Positions 25,867-37,402 of a stretch of DNA of 64,000 bases are shown in pieces. The position numbers were made by a program, and so were the translations under genes. Below the pieces are notes generated by a model. That model had not been told where the DNA came from and made no database searches. It was given only the letters and a program-made list of their open reading frames with translations. Numbering within the stretch: the stretch's first letter is position 1; each line of letters begins with the position of its first letter. This DNA comes from Bolinopsis microptera. Taxonomy: Eukaryota; Ctenophora; Tentaculata; Lobata; Bolinopsidae. The stretch is from NCBI RefSeq assembly GCF_026151205.1, contig NC_087082.1:17949401-18013400 (forward strand), written 5' to 3'.

Positions 25867-28838
25867 ACGCTAGGAGCTTAAACCCCTCCGCTAAGAGTGC
25901 CGGGAGGTGGAAGCTGCAGGACCTTATAGGTCACTTAGACGAGAAGCGACAGGACGGACACCTGTTTCCTTTTATCGCCATCACAGAATCCTGGCTGAAA
26001 TCATACCACCATGATGCTCAGTTAGAGGTTCCAGGATACTCTCTATCTCGGTGTGATCGCAGTAAAAGGAGTGGTGGGGGAGTAATGCTGTACTCTCTAT
26101 CTTCTATCCCAGTCTCCCTATCAGAGAGTTTTGATGATAGTGTTTGTCAGGGAATCATCAATCTCTACCCCTCTGCTAAACTCTGTGTTGCAGTGGCGTA
26201 CAGACCTCCTGATGCAACGGCCGCCAGTTTCTCAAAACTATTGGACAGCTTTACTCATGTTATTGAGAACTGCGCTCCGAGCGACTACGACCTCTTCGTA
26301 ACAGGGGACTTTAACTTACCACAGGTGGATTGGGAAACGCTCCAAATCCGAAGTGGGGGGACATCAGACTCCAACCTCTCCGCTCAGTGTTTAATACGGT
26401 TTATGTCCACTCACCTGCTCAGCCAGATGGTTACAACCCCGACCAGAGGGAGCAATGTGCTGGATCTGATAATGTGCAACAACGATCGGCTGGTGTGCGA
26501 TGTAAGCTGTGAAGCTACAGAAATGTCCGATCACAACATGGTTAATGCTCTCCTCTCTTTTAACCCTGCATTACTCGAGGAAGCTAAGCTCACGTATCTG
26601 GACGAAATGAACTTTCGGGCTCTAGATTTTAACCATACTGATTTCGAGGAACTTAACGAAGCTCTCAGTAGTGTGGACTGGAAACAGGTTCGAGGTTCCA
26701 CTACCTTTGAAGAATTTCCGATAAATTTTACACGTAAAGTGCTAAACGTTTGTCTTGAAAATGTCCCAAGGAAACGACCTCCTAAAGGAAAACCGAATGT
26801 CTACAACTCGCTGAGAAGGAAGAAGTCCAGACTCAAGAATCGTCTTTCAGCGGCAGAGTGCAGCGGCGACCATGCTCGAATGAAACAGCTTGAAGACGAA
26901 ATCGGATTAATCAGCTTTGAGATTAAGGAAGCTATAGTACACCATTTTGATGAGGGCGAAAGGAGAGCGGTGAATAAGATAAAAGCTAATCCGAAATACT
27001 TTTATTCCTACGCGAAATCGTTCTCCAAAGTGAAGCAAAACATCACAACTCTTCTTAATAGTGAAAATAAGCTTGTCACAGAGAAAAAGGATCTTGCGAA
27101 CATCCTCCAGACTCAGTTTTGCTCAGTCTATAGTGACCCTAACTGCCCCTACAAATCCATGCCTGAATTTGCGGTGCCGCCCATTACTTGTCGAGATAAA
27201 GAACCTGTCCTCACTCTCGACCACGTAAAGGACGCTATATCGGAACTAAAGCTTGACTCTGCACCGGGACCCGATGGCATCCCCTCCATCCTGCTGAAAA
27301 GATGTACCTCTAGCTTAGCGGTCCCTATCTATCTCATCTGGACAGAATCGATGTCGTCTGGCATCGTCCCAAGCTACTACAAGACCGGATATGTCACTCC
27401 TCTCTTCAAGAAAGGTAGCAGATGTGAAGCTGTAAACTATAGACCTGTGACGCTGACTTCTCACGTAGTGAAGGTGTATGAAAGGGTCGTCAGAAAGCAC
27501 ATGACCCAGTACCTTGATTCTAATGATCTGTTATCGGACAAACAGCACGGATTCAGGTCAAATAGAAGCTGTCTCACCCAAATGTTGGAGCACTTTGACG
27601 ACATTTACGAAGGTTTCACGAAAGGAAATGACACCGATTCAATCTACCTCGACTTTGCGAAAGCTTTTGACAAAGTCGACTTGGATCTACTTCTTCTTAA
27701 GCTGAAAAGATATGGATTCCAGGAGAAGCTCTTAAGATGGATTCAATCCTTCTTAACTGGTCGTGACCAAGTTGTTGTCGTGAACGGTGTGCATTCAGAC
27801 AGCGCTAAGGTGTTAAGCGGGGTGCCTCAGGGCAGTGTTTTAGGTCCACTGTTCTTCCTGTTGTTCATCAACGACCTAGAGGACGTGGTTAAGCATTCTA
27901 GAGTGAGCTTCTTTGCAGACGATACTAGGGTTTCCAAGCAAATTAGCTGCCTTGAAGACTGCCAACTTCTTCAGACTGATCTTTACAGCATTATAGATTG
28001 GTCCCTATGTAACAACATGAAGTTACACGAGCAGAAGTTCGAACTCCTAAACCACCTACACAATAAAAGGAACTTATCAAGTGAACTTCCCTTTTACGTA
28101 GAAAGTCTCCTCTACAAGGTTTCTAGTGACGTCACTCTTTATCCCGTAGAAAACGTTAGAGACCTTGGTGTAAAAGTGTCAAGCGATCTGAGCTGGTCTA
28201 AACACGTCGGGGATATGGTCACGAAAGCTAGAAGTAAACTGTCTTGGGTGTTCAGTGTGTTTAAGACACGGGATAAAGTGGTTATGATGACCCTCTACAA
28301 GTCTCTAGTCAGAATTTTATTGGAGTACTGTTGTCCGCTGTGGGACCCAGTCAAGACGACAGAGATTCAGCTTTTGGAGGGGGTCCAGCGTACCTTTACA
28401 AGCCGCATTGGTGGTCTATACAGCTTAAACTACTGGGAGAGGCTAGCTCAATTGAAGTTAATGTCCCTGCAACGGAGAAGGGAGAGATACATCATCTTGG
28501 TGATGTGGAAAACGTACCATAACGTTGTTCCAAATAGCTGTAGCATCGAGTTTGTGGAAACATCCAGATATGGCACTAAAGCAGTTGTTCCTTCTCTATC
28601 AAAGTCGAGTTCGATGAGAAACCAGACACTGTATGATAGCTCGTTCGCAGTAAAAGGATCCAAACTGTGGAATAAGGTGCCGAGTGAAGTGAAAGCCGAG
28701 AAAACGTTTGCCAGCTTCAAAGTCAGTTTGTCTAAGTTTCTTGCTTTGATACCGGATAACCCTCCGGTTTCCGGTTATACGTGCAGCTGGTCGAATTCCT
28801 TGGTAGACTACACGCCATCACGGTGGTCAGACATCTGA
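25737..28838 (+). CDS. LINE ORF2: APE-type endonuclease and reverse transcriptase
   Basis: About 1,033 residues. Endonuclease motifs: LLLNARSLNP, AITESWL, VTGDFNLPQVDW, MSDHNMV. Reverse transcriptase motifs: DSAPGPDGIP, NYRPVTLTS, YLDFAKAFDKVD, SGVPQGSVLGPLF and the catalytic FFADDT near residue 725, then LGVKVSSDLSW. This is the jockey/CR1/L2 layout, acting by target-primed reverse transcription. No ATG exists in this frame before the endonuclease; the first Met comes after the LNARSLN motif, so 25737 (a GTG) is only a nominal start. The frame is -1 to ORF1, stays open well upstream inside it, and the endonuclease begins at the ORF1 stop codon. Translation therefore probably depends on frameshifting or unusual initiation. 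Confidence 0.9.
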   Translation: MPPSSTTSGTNVLPIPSSSCDDEFRCSQATPAPDSLLSSLLLLNARSLNPSAKSAGRWKLQDLIGHLDEKRQDGHLFPFIAITESWLKSYHHDAQLEVPGYSLSRCDRSKRSGGGVMLYSLSSIPVSLSESFDDSVCQGIINLYPSAKLCVAVAYRPPDATAASFSKLLDSFTHVIENCAPSDYDLFVTGDFNLPQVDWETLQIRSGGTSDSNLSAQCLIRFMSTHLLSQMVTTPTRGSNVLDLIMCNNDRLVCDVSCEATEMSDHNMVNALLSFNPALLEEAKLTYLDEMNFRALDFNHTDFEELNEALSSVDWKQVRGSTTFEEFPINFTRKVLNVCLENVPRKRPPKGKPNVYNSLRRKKSRLKNRLSAAECSGDHARMKQLEDEIGLISFEIKEAIVHHFDEGERRAVNKIKANPKYFYSYAKSFSKVKQNITTLLNSENKLVTEKKDLANILQTQFCSVYSDPNCPYKSMPEFAVPPITCRDKEPVLTLDHVKDAISELKLDSAPGPDGIPSILLKRCTSSLAVPIYLIWTESMSSGIVPSYYKTGYVTPLFKKGSRCEAVNYRPVTLTSHVVKVYERVVRKHMTQYLDSNDLLSDKQHGFRSNRSCLTQMLEHFDDIYEGFTKGNDTDSIYLDFAKAFDKVDLDLLLLKLKRYGFQEKLLRWIQSFLTGRDQVVVVNGVHSDSAKVLSGVPQGSVLGPLFFLLFINDLEDVVKHSRVSFFADDTRVSKQISCLEDCQLLQTDLYSIIDWSLCNNMKLHEQKFELLNHLHNKRNLSSELPFYVESLLYKVSSDVTLYPVENVRDLGVKVSSDLSWSKHVGDMVTKARSKLSWVFSVFKTRDKVVMMTLYKSLVRILLEYCCPLWDPVKTTEIQLLEGVQRTFTSRIGGLYSLNYWERLAQLKLMSLQRRRERYIILVMWKTYHNVVPNSCSIEFVETSRYGTKAVVPSLSKSSSMRNQTLYDSSFAVKGSKLWNKVPSEVKAEKTFASFKVSLSKFLALIPDNPPVSGYTCSWSNSLVDYTPSRWSDI

Positions 28839-28892
28839 TGACCCTTCCTGCTACGAGGATAAACCTTACCAAGTTACCAAGTTAGTTAGTTA

Positions 28893-29500
28893 ACACCCTC
28901 CATGTTTCGCCAAGAAAATGGAAATATAAGCACCTCCAATTCTCCAAATACTGATCAATATAAGCACCTCCAATTCACCAAATACTCAAATAGCTCTAGG
29001 TTGATATACTTTGATTCGAGAAACCGCGACCAACTGTAATGTTTATCCGTTCTGAATCTGATGAACAAGCAAGTGGTATGGTTAAATGATAGAAACGTTT
29101 ATAATTATTGTTGTTCGATGAAACAAGTAAAACAGCTAGCCAAGATAATAAACGGTACAAAATTACATTTAGGAATAGTCATTTACATTAGTCAACCAAC
29201 TTATTATATGTATAAATGTTTTTAAAGTCCCAGAGTCAAATGAGCGATATGACCTGTTTAAAGAATAATATCGCGGCTCTTATCGCCAACCGAAAATACT
29301 AAATCTTCTGACAATTTGGTTTTTGAAGCATACGGTAAGATTAAAAAAGACTTACTTTCAGCAAACTTCAAACCAATATATTATTATATTAGCAATTAAT
29401 CGTTATTCCCCAGTTCGTAGTACAAAATTTGTTAAAAGTGTAGGATATCAACATTATTAAACCTATCAAATCATGAAACTCATTAATTAAACTAATTAAA
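28893..29500. other. Non-genic stretch between LINE and DPP4-like copy 1
   Basis: AT-rich, with one small duplication (AAGCACCTCCAATTC at about 28930 and 28963). From 29436 onward it matches the reverse complement of the window end, so the arm may begin anywhere to the left; the other side is outside the window. Confidence 0.5.
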
Positions 29501-29506
29501 TTTATT
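29501..29506 (-). other. Polyadenylation signal of DPP4-like copy 1
   Basis: AATAAA on -, about 50 nt after the stop codon; the equivalent signal follows copy 2 at 63930-63935. Confidence 0.6.
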
Positions 29507-29554
29507 AAAGTTTGAGTTTTTCAGGTGAATTAGATTAGTAATTTATAAAGATTC

Positions 29555-32500
29555 CTAAAAGTCCGTTTTGTAGGTACCCAAATAGTCATCCTTCATGTTG
29601 AGAACGTCGAACAGCCAATCCCTCATCATTGTGTACATATGACGTCGGGTGTGCAGCCCCTTCAGGGAATGCGCTCGGTCTGAAAGTATGCACATATTAT
29701 CCTTGTAATTTAGCCTATTGTAACAAACTTATCTATAATGGTTAAGGTATTGTATTGTATGCCATTGTGAACTAGGTGGTATCCTGCAAGTTTTCCGTTT
29801 TCTGACTCGACATGGTGAATGCAATCCGAAGGTGATCGTAGCCGTTACGGAAGACTATAAGTTCTTCATTTTCCTATAATTAATGATACAGAACGATAAC
29901 ATGTAAACCCCAGAAGTTTCCAGTATCGTTATGATTTATGAATCGGTACACTGATTGAGCTCGGTTTCACAAGACTTTATAGAACAAAGTAATGGTTAAA
30001 GTAAGAGTGCTGAAATTTGTCCACTATGCTGCTAATCAACAAGCTGGGCAAGGTTGCAGATTGAAGCTTCTGCACTTTGAGTCAAGCTTCAAGCTGCACT
30101 AGCTTCAGAACAAATTGCTGATTTAGTGGCAAATCATATTTCCAACGACTGACGATCATGTGTTCGTGCGCAATGCGCATAGTTTCACGAACATCCTTCC
30201 TTGCAGGCGATTAATTCAACTTATGTTAATTGTGGCGGGGCATCAAAGCGTACAATTTTTGAGCGATAATCTAGCTGCTACCACCAACATACGTTGCACT
30301 TTAACCAAGGTTGTTAAATACGTCAAATTTTCGTGAAAGAATACGACGTATTCGGTTCTAATAAAGAATACGTCGTAATACGCCGTAATACGGTAATTTC
30401 TATGGATTGTTAAATACGTCCACGAATACGCCATAATACGCCGTAATACGCTGATTTGTCAAAATTAAACATTACAGCTGCGCGCTACCCTCATCATTGA
30501 TCATGCATTAAAGGAGTGCAGTTATACATGATAACTTAAATTTGTAATCAAATTTCATGGATAATCCGATAAGCAAACAATTTTTTGCGCGCACGACACA
30601 CCTTTTCGTAATACGTCAATTTTCGAGGATTAATACGTATTCGTATTCCAATACGTATTCCCTCCTAATACGTATTTAACAACCTTGACTTTAACTCTTT
30701 AAGCAGTCCGGCTTATAATCCTGGATTGCAACTGCAAATTCGCAATTATTGCTGATGGGCTTGATAATTTCTGGGACTGAAAGTGGCCATCAAGTTACCG
30801 AGAAGGAGGGTAACGTGGTGGCGATCAAGTAATTTAACGGGAGGGTTATGTCATTTATTACAGAATCCTTGTAAATCCAACTTCCAGTACCGTGTAATTG
30901 GGTAAAAATAAGAGGATGACGTTAACCTTCAAGTTCAGAAAAATGAGAAGTTGTACCCATAATCACGGCTAAGTACTTATGCACTTGAACTAAAGTAGTT
31001 TTAAAATGATAAATTAATAAACTAACCAGTGTAAGCATGCATCCTGAACTGAATATCGTTCTCTACTAGCTCGAAAGCAAGACGAGCCGCGTTGGTGTAA
31101 TGCACGTTGTCATCGGCGGTACCGTGTATCAGGAGATAGTTGGTACCCGTGAAGTTAGCTGCCTCGTGTAGACAGTCACCCTCATCGTACACCTTGAGAG
31201 GTTCAGTTATAAGCGGGTCCTTAGTAGCTAGGTCGCAGTTTAGAGCTATTTGGTATTATCTAACTAACCTTGGTAGGTCGCAGTTTAGAGCTATTTGGTA
31301 ATAGTTTACATTGATTTTAGATAAAGAGGCTTAATGTAATTGCAAGATATCCAGTGGGCATTGTTCAGACACCATCACCAGTTACAGACCAGACCACATA
31401 CCTTGTTGGTTGCAGGAAGACCCATGTATCTCTCAGTGTAGATAGTATCATAGAACCTGAAACTAGAAACCGGAGCAACAGCTATAGCAGCCTGCACTAC
31501 CTTCCTCCCACTTCCTGCCACCTTAGAGGACAGAAAACCTGAAAAACAGGAGATTTTCATGTGACAGATGTGATTTTGTAGCTTCATCTTAATAACTTGC
31601 TACTAATGCTTGTAAGTCTGTAGCATTGCAGGAATCGTTTTGCTCTGCTTTAGCAAAGGCCGAATATGATTCAGATTTGTAATCAATAAGGTGACTATTA
31701 GTTATGAGATCCATTTTGCAAATGGCTCCGAGTTGCATTTGACGTAAAATCATTTAACTATGCGCCAAACGTGAGAAGAATTTCTGAACTCTAATAATCT
31801 CACGAAACAGCTATATTAGCAAATTTATATTAGCCGGATTTAATGCCAAATGTAATGCAGGATGAAAATAAAGACTTCCTAAATCGATTAGATATCGTAA
31901 TGGCAATAGTTTAGTTAATTGCTTAACAGAACTGCTACAATACTTTAGAAGGTTACCCGATCTCAGAGTCGCGACAGTACCTACCTCCGTAAGACCAGCC
32001 CCAGATAGCCATCCTGGCATCGTCCACGTAATGGTACTGACTGATCCTCTCCAGGAAGTCTAGTGTGTCTTCCACTTCCGTCACTCCGAACTTTCTGGGA
32101 GGAAACTTTAGGTTAGGGGTTCCGGATTGGTTGGCCGGTAGAACCAGACAATGTTTACTCACAATATTACATAATTATATTGGCTATTAAAAAATCCACA
32201 CAAGATCAAATGTTATATAATTAATTGTTAATCACATTGATCAGAATCTGGTGGTGATATTACTTCCTAAATAACATGTATTTCTCAATGAAGTCAGAAT
32301 CTAATCTAACCAACTTCAAATAAAGTTTTATGAAATTATCAACATACTGTAATATAATTAATCGGGATTTATTCTGCTGATCCATATTCGGAAGACCCTA
32401 ATCATGGTAAAATACAGCAGTTCATGTATCACCTGTAGAGTGGGAACCTGAAGTCGTCCCCTCGGCCTATAGTACCTCGTACATCCACGTGGTAAACAAG

Positions 32501-35500
32501 GAAACTCGGCTTGTCAGGATCACCGTTAGCTAAATAGTTGTGGAAGTCTTTCCTTTGGTCTCCGTACGGGAAGTAGTCTCTGACATTCCCCGAATCTGGA
32601 CCCCCTGTCATATGATATTTTTAGCTTTAATCTATATCATCCCACTGCTCAGAAACATTGATATTCTTACTTCCTCAGCCGAACCTTTTAGACGCCCGGT
32701 AATTAACTGGCAGACATACCATAAACATAAACCAATACTGGGTATCGTTTAGTGCTGTTTTCATCAAAGTCTGGGGGAGAGATTCTCTGAACGTTAATGT
32801 CAAATCCTCCAATGCGTTCTGTCATATATTCCCTCTTGGGCAGGCTGAAGGTTCGCAGCATCATTTCTACATCGTAATTGGATTCCAAGACCTAGAAAAG
32901 AACGTTTTTTTATAGTTATGGACCTGATAAAATAATTATAAGCCATTCTAGTTCCTCTAAGCATCCTATTTCTTTCATTCAATATACATTTACGTCCGAT
33001 ACATATTCATATTAATTTTTCATTCAAAGCCTAAGCCAAGGTAACAAACGACTGAATAAAATAAAAACAACTCACATTTATCCACGGGGAGTCGACCTCC
33101 TTGAGCTGAACGTAAGGGGTAACAGGGCCGGCACAGGAGAGACGGTACATGGTCATGTCAGCACTGAAGGAGGCTCCCCCATACCCACAATACCCGTCAC
33201 ATGACAGACACGTGCTCTGAGGATAGGAGTCTTGCTACAAATCAAATTGTTTTCTTCTCGCCGATTAGAAAAACCAGTGGCAGTTCAATATTTACCACCA
33301 CAATTGCCAGTCAATTTGATGAGTACAAACCACCAATAATACACATTATACATTATAATATACATTATACATTATCACTAACCTCAGCAGTTACAATGTT
33401 CAGCTGGAAGACGTGTCTGTACATCTGTCCCCCATAACTTGCATAGTAGAACCTGTTTTATGGTTAGAAATTATTCACTGTTTTTAAGATTAGTTTTAGG
33501 CAGTGACTAAGTTATAACCATACAAACTTGTGATTTTACACTTCATAAATTGAGTTGATAATCATATTTATTATGACTTGATCATACATGACTCTTGAAA
33601 AAAAGGAACAATATTAACCTAAAAAGAGCAGTTTCCCTTGGTCGTATTTTCGGAATCATCAGACAACACTAAACGTATAAACAATCTAACTTACAAATAT
33701 TTCTTCTCTGCGGTGTTTATCGTACCGTACACGCTCAGCACATCAAATAACCCAGAGGTTAGGAACTTTCTGGACCAAGTACCATCTTCTTCCTTCGTGA
33801 AGAGACAAACATGTTTGAAGTTGCCCTCTATTCCTTGGTTGCTTGGTAGGAGGGTTGCGAAACTGTTTAACCCATCAAAGTACCTGTCAGGAGATGCAGA
33901 TATATGGTTTGTATAATTCGTTCTGAAGAATGATTATCTCAGATACCACTACCAGCATATCTATAAGATCAGAGCATAAGTGTACAGCTATAGCCAAGAA
34001 GACTAGATGCCTTTATTCAAAGAAATTGTTCACTGGTTGTCTTTTTCACATTGTTTGCATTTGGTGACGAAATTTCTAACATCTTACAAAAAGGTATATA
34101 AGAAAAAAGCTTATGATGATCAAAACCAGATCAAAGGCTTCTTATAAAATCCTCAAAAAAGGTTCCCTTACCAATGAGGAGTTTTCCACCAATCAAGCCA
34201 TCCTTCCTCGTGGCTGTCCTCGCCGAATATTTTCGTACAGCTGGTATCTGCCCTTGCTGCATTACACTGAAATAAATCGGTTAAGGAATGTTATCCAAAG
34301 TTCAAAAAGAAAACCTTGGAATCGAAAGAATGCAGATAAAAGGCATCAAGTTGAATGATATCTATGTACCTGATAAAATGAGATCTTTGTTTGTAGTCTG
34401 TTCCACCACTCACACACGACTGTATTCCTGTGGATGTGTTTTGTTTTAACACACTTCTGGTATCCTTATTATTAATTAGTCATTGTTATTCATCATATTT
34501 TATGTTAAGAAGTTAATTCTTTATTGACTTTTCTTCAAGCCCCAATCGAGTTAATTACCACTAATGTGTCATACGAAAGTAGGATTCAAAAATTTCACAA
34601 ACGCTTAAAAAATAATTTAAACGGCAACTAACTCGTTAGCCCAAGAAACAGTATAAAGGTAGTGCTCTCCCCAATCCAGAACCTCTTGTGGGGTGGGTAT
34701 CAGATACGCCTCCATATCACCCTCAGGGTCCTGTAGATCTGCCATGTAGGTCTGGATGGTAGGGTTCTTGTATCCAGCCTGGGTAGAGGGGGATCAGATG
34801 TGCAATGTCTTCTCCTCACCAGTTATTTGTGTGAGGTCGTGAAGTATTCCAGTTCGATTTCTCGCGCTATCAATAATCCTATCACGATAGTAAAATTACC
34901 TTGGGATACTCATAGTCTAATATAGTTGCGTAGTCCTCTTTTCCGTAGATAGGGAAGCGTACGTGTTGAACTCCTTTAGCGTTAGTTTTACTGAAGGCTA
35001 TAAACCGACTGTCGGGTGACGGATAATTACTGTAATAACTCGCTACAACCTCCTCTGAAAGAAAGTGTGTTGTTAAGTTATAGGTAAGTTTTATTCTTAT
35101 ATTTGTTTCCCGTGATAACGAAGCAATCTACGTTCACAGATTCTGGTGTCACTTTCAATTTGTTGGGGTCACTTGACAGATCAATTTAGCATCCACTGTG
35201 TGAAGTGCGAACCTTAGGAACCTGATTAGGGAACCTTAGGGAACCTAACTTACCTTCGTAGACCCAGTCGGGGACTCCGTTAAAGATAACGTTATCCTCC
35301 CCATCAGATGTATGTCTAGTGTACGCCCCATCCCCAGTTGCCATGGGATCTGTCTTGGAGTACACATCAAACTCTGCTACTATCACCTGAGTTGATTCTG
35401 ATCATGAATCACCAAGACTGGCAAGCAATTTAGGATCGAATGGTTGGAAAATGTAGGTTAAAAGTCATTGCTGATCGCCAAAGGTCCGTTTAACTTAAGG

Positions 35501-36973
35501 TTTAACTTAAAGTCAGTTCTGTTTTCAACCTACCACAGTGTGACCAGTTTTAGTAAAACCACAATATTGGACATTGTTGGTTCCGGTCGGATCAACAGTT
35601 ACGTTTGGACGAGACCCATTGACAGATTCGTTATTTCTGGAAAAAATTAGAATGGTAAAATCTTATTTTCAAATAATACCGTTGATAGCAAGATGAAGAA
35701 AACATAAATTGAACACAATATATACACTGTACAGTAAAAGTAATCTTTATTATAAATTAATCTACTCACAAGTCTATAAGCCAGTAATTAGCATAAAAAG
35801 AATGCCGATATTTTGCTTTTGTTATTTGATAAAGTATAGCGTATTGCTCATCAGGTGATACTTCGAAGTCCATTCCAAACTGTGGATAAGATACTGATAG
35901 ATGCTGGAAGCTTATAGGATTACTTAGAACATTAAACTATTAACAAATGAAACATGCAGTTGAGCTATACTGAAGGACTACGAACCAGTTTCAAGCTTGT
36001 CGCCCTGATAACATATTGAGCTCAGCTCGGTAAATGTATTTATTTGCAGCTGCGAAAATAATGTAAAACGTATGAGATTTAAAAAGGAATTTGATTAAAG
36101 ACCATTTTTAGAAATTAATGTATTTTCTGTTAGATTGTGCACAAGAGGATAAAACTATAAACATCTAATATCAAAATGATCTTTAAAAATGATTACCAAT
36201 TCTCTGATATCAAAGTATTTTTTTAATTTCTCCCCAGTCTTCACATTGATACTCCAAAAACCATCCTCAGTTGCTTCATAAGCATCGTGACCTGAAATCC
36301 ACAAAAGTATATTAAAATCCTGCTTCTATGAGACAATTAAAGAATTAAAGTAAACATTATTGTAACACGTGATAAATCAACTTGAATTGCATTGCAAGGT
36401 TGCCTCGAAATGAGTCCTTTGGTTCGTAAATTTCAAGCACGGAGTCATCTTAAAAATATATATAAACCCCATCCCTTTATATGGACATGAAGGTTGTCTC
36501 ACCTGACTTGGCCCAGTGTATGCCTGCATACTTTGGAGACAGCGTCAAGTTAAAGACATCTTCCCACTGGAGGTATTTCGGGCCGCTTTCCTCAGCGTCT
36601 CCTAAATTCAGCTCTGTGCAGCCTGAAATAGAGGGTTTTTTGCTGAAATAGTAAAATAAACTATGAGTGTAATGACCCTTAAAAAGGATTTTGATTTAAC
36701 GGTGATATAATTACAAAGGCATCTTTTTAACGACGTCAAAATTAAACTAATACAAAAAATCACGCACAAAAATCACGTGCTAACAGTCAGCCCTTAGTCA
36801 CGTGCTAACAGTCAGCCCTTAGTCACGTGCTAACAGTCAGCCCTTAGTCACGTGCTAACAGTCAGCCCTTAGTCACGTGCTAACAGTCAGCCCTTAGTCG
36901 GCTTCTTACCTTCGCAGAGAGCAGATGAACCAAGAAACAGGGCTTGAAGCGTGAGGCACGCTAACAGAAGCAT
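29555..36973 (-). CDS. Dipeptidyl peptidase 4-like serine protease, copy 1
   Basis: Twenty exons on -, 5' to 3': 36910-36973, 36503-36622, 36197-36291, 35986-36049, 35770-35893, 35534-35636, 35254-35386, 34900-35054, 34633-34778, 34370-34427, 34172-34266, 33695-33883, 33383-33452, 33076-33216, 32720-32891, 32433-32604, 31985-32094, 31402-31538, 31027-31219, 29555-29679. They sum to 2,466 nt (821 residues), and every exon has the same length as in copy 2. S9B family: an N-terminal beta-propeller with the DWVYEEEVV dipeptide-anchoring motif, then an alpha/beta-hydrolase with GWSYGG (Ser668), HGTADDNVH (Asp752/753) and DRAHS (His784). The enzyme would remove X-Pro/X-Ala dipeptides. The start gives a signal peptide (MLLLACLTLQALFLG), suggesting secretion. 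An in-frame ATG further upstream (37108) exists in this copy only. Confidence 0.93.
30306..30687. mobile_element. hAT-type MITE, 382 bp, arm 1 only
   Basis: Ends CAAGGTTGTTAAATACGT and its inverted copy, flanked by the exact 8-bp duplication ACTTTAAC (30298-30305 and 30688-30695). Arm 2 has the empty site, one ACTTTAAC, near 63065. An 8-bp duplication with CA-starting termini fits the hAT superfamily. The interior is rich in AATACGxxGTAATACG palindromes and has no ORF. It lies in the last intron of DPP4-like copy 1. Confidence 0.9.
31230..31310. repeat. Intronic 45-bp repeat, 2 units (arm 1)
   Basis: Unit containing GGTCGCAGTTTAGAGCTATT, adjacent to the exon 19 acceptor. Arm 2 has three units at about 62410-62530, so it is a length polymorphism between arms. 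Confidence 0.75.
36773..36899. repeat. Intron 1 25-bp VNTR, 5 units (arm 1)
   Basis: Five units of CACGTGCTAACAGTCAGCCC plus TTAGT. Arm 2 carries three at about 56795-56870. The spacer-less direct repeats rule out a CRISPR. Confidence 0.9.
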
Positions 36974-37371
36974 AACCAGTACTACTACTGTTCTCTTTGA
37001 TCCTGATCCGATACTTAAGCAGGGGAGGTGCTGGTTAGAAACGAGCTTATAACCAGAATATTCGGGGAACACAAAACAGTTCAACACTTTCTGGTCGGTA
37101 TGATACACAAAGTTATTGAATAAAGTTATTGAATAAAGTTATTGAATAAAGGTGGGTAAATTAAAGTTTTACTGTATAATCAGGTGTAAAAAGAAAAAGG
37201 AGAAGAATTGATTGTACAGATGTATGAGAGTATGAGGTTGACAATGACCAGGACGTACAACTATTAACTAATTGTACGTATAATTAACTGTACTTTTAGA
37301 ACTATAACTAGACCCCACAATGTACGAAAGGGTAAACGGTTTCTTATTCACCTATTTACGTTTCTGCCACC

Positions 37372-37402
<31 letters not shown>

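Larger units (their letters stand above)
24360..28892 (+). mobile_element. CR1/L2-like non-LTR retrotransposon, both ORFs intact
   Basis: A 5' leader, ORF1 (24619-25866) and ORF2 with apurinic endonuclease and reverse transcriptase (to 28838), then a very short 3' UTR ending in a small repeat tail (TTACCAAG TTACCAAG TTAG TTAG, 28866-28892). Ending in a short tandem repeat instead of poly(A) is typical of the CR1/L2 group. Neither ORF has a stop or frameshift, so the copy is young and possibly competent. The exact 5' boundary is not visible; 24360 is a guess. No target duplication was identified. Confidence 0.85.

Noticed and set aside
31354-31542. ORFs antisense to the DPP4-like exons in both arms
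   Set aside because: Shadow frames of conserved exons; the sense frame has all catalytic motifs.
36773-36899. CRISPR-like regular repeats
   Set aside because: Units are directly adjacent with no variable spacers, inside an intron of an animal gene.
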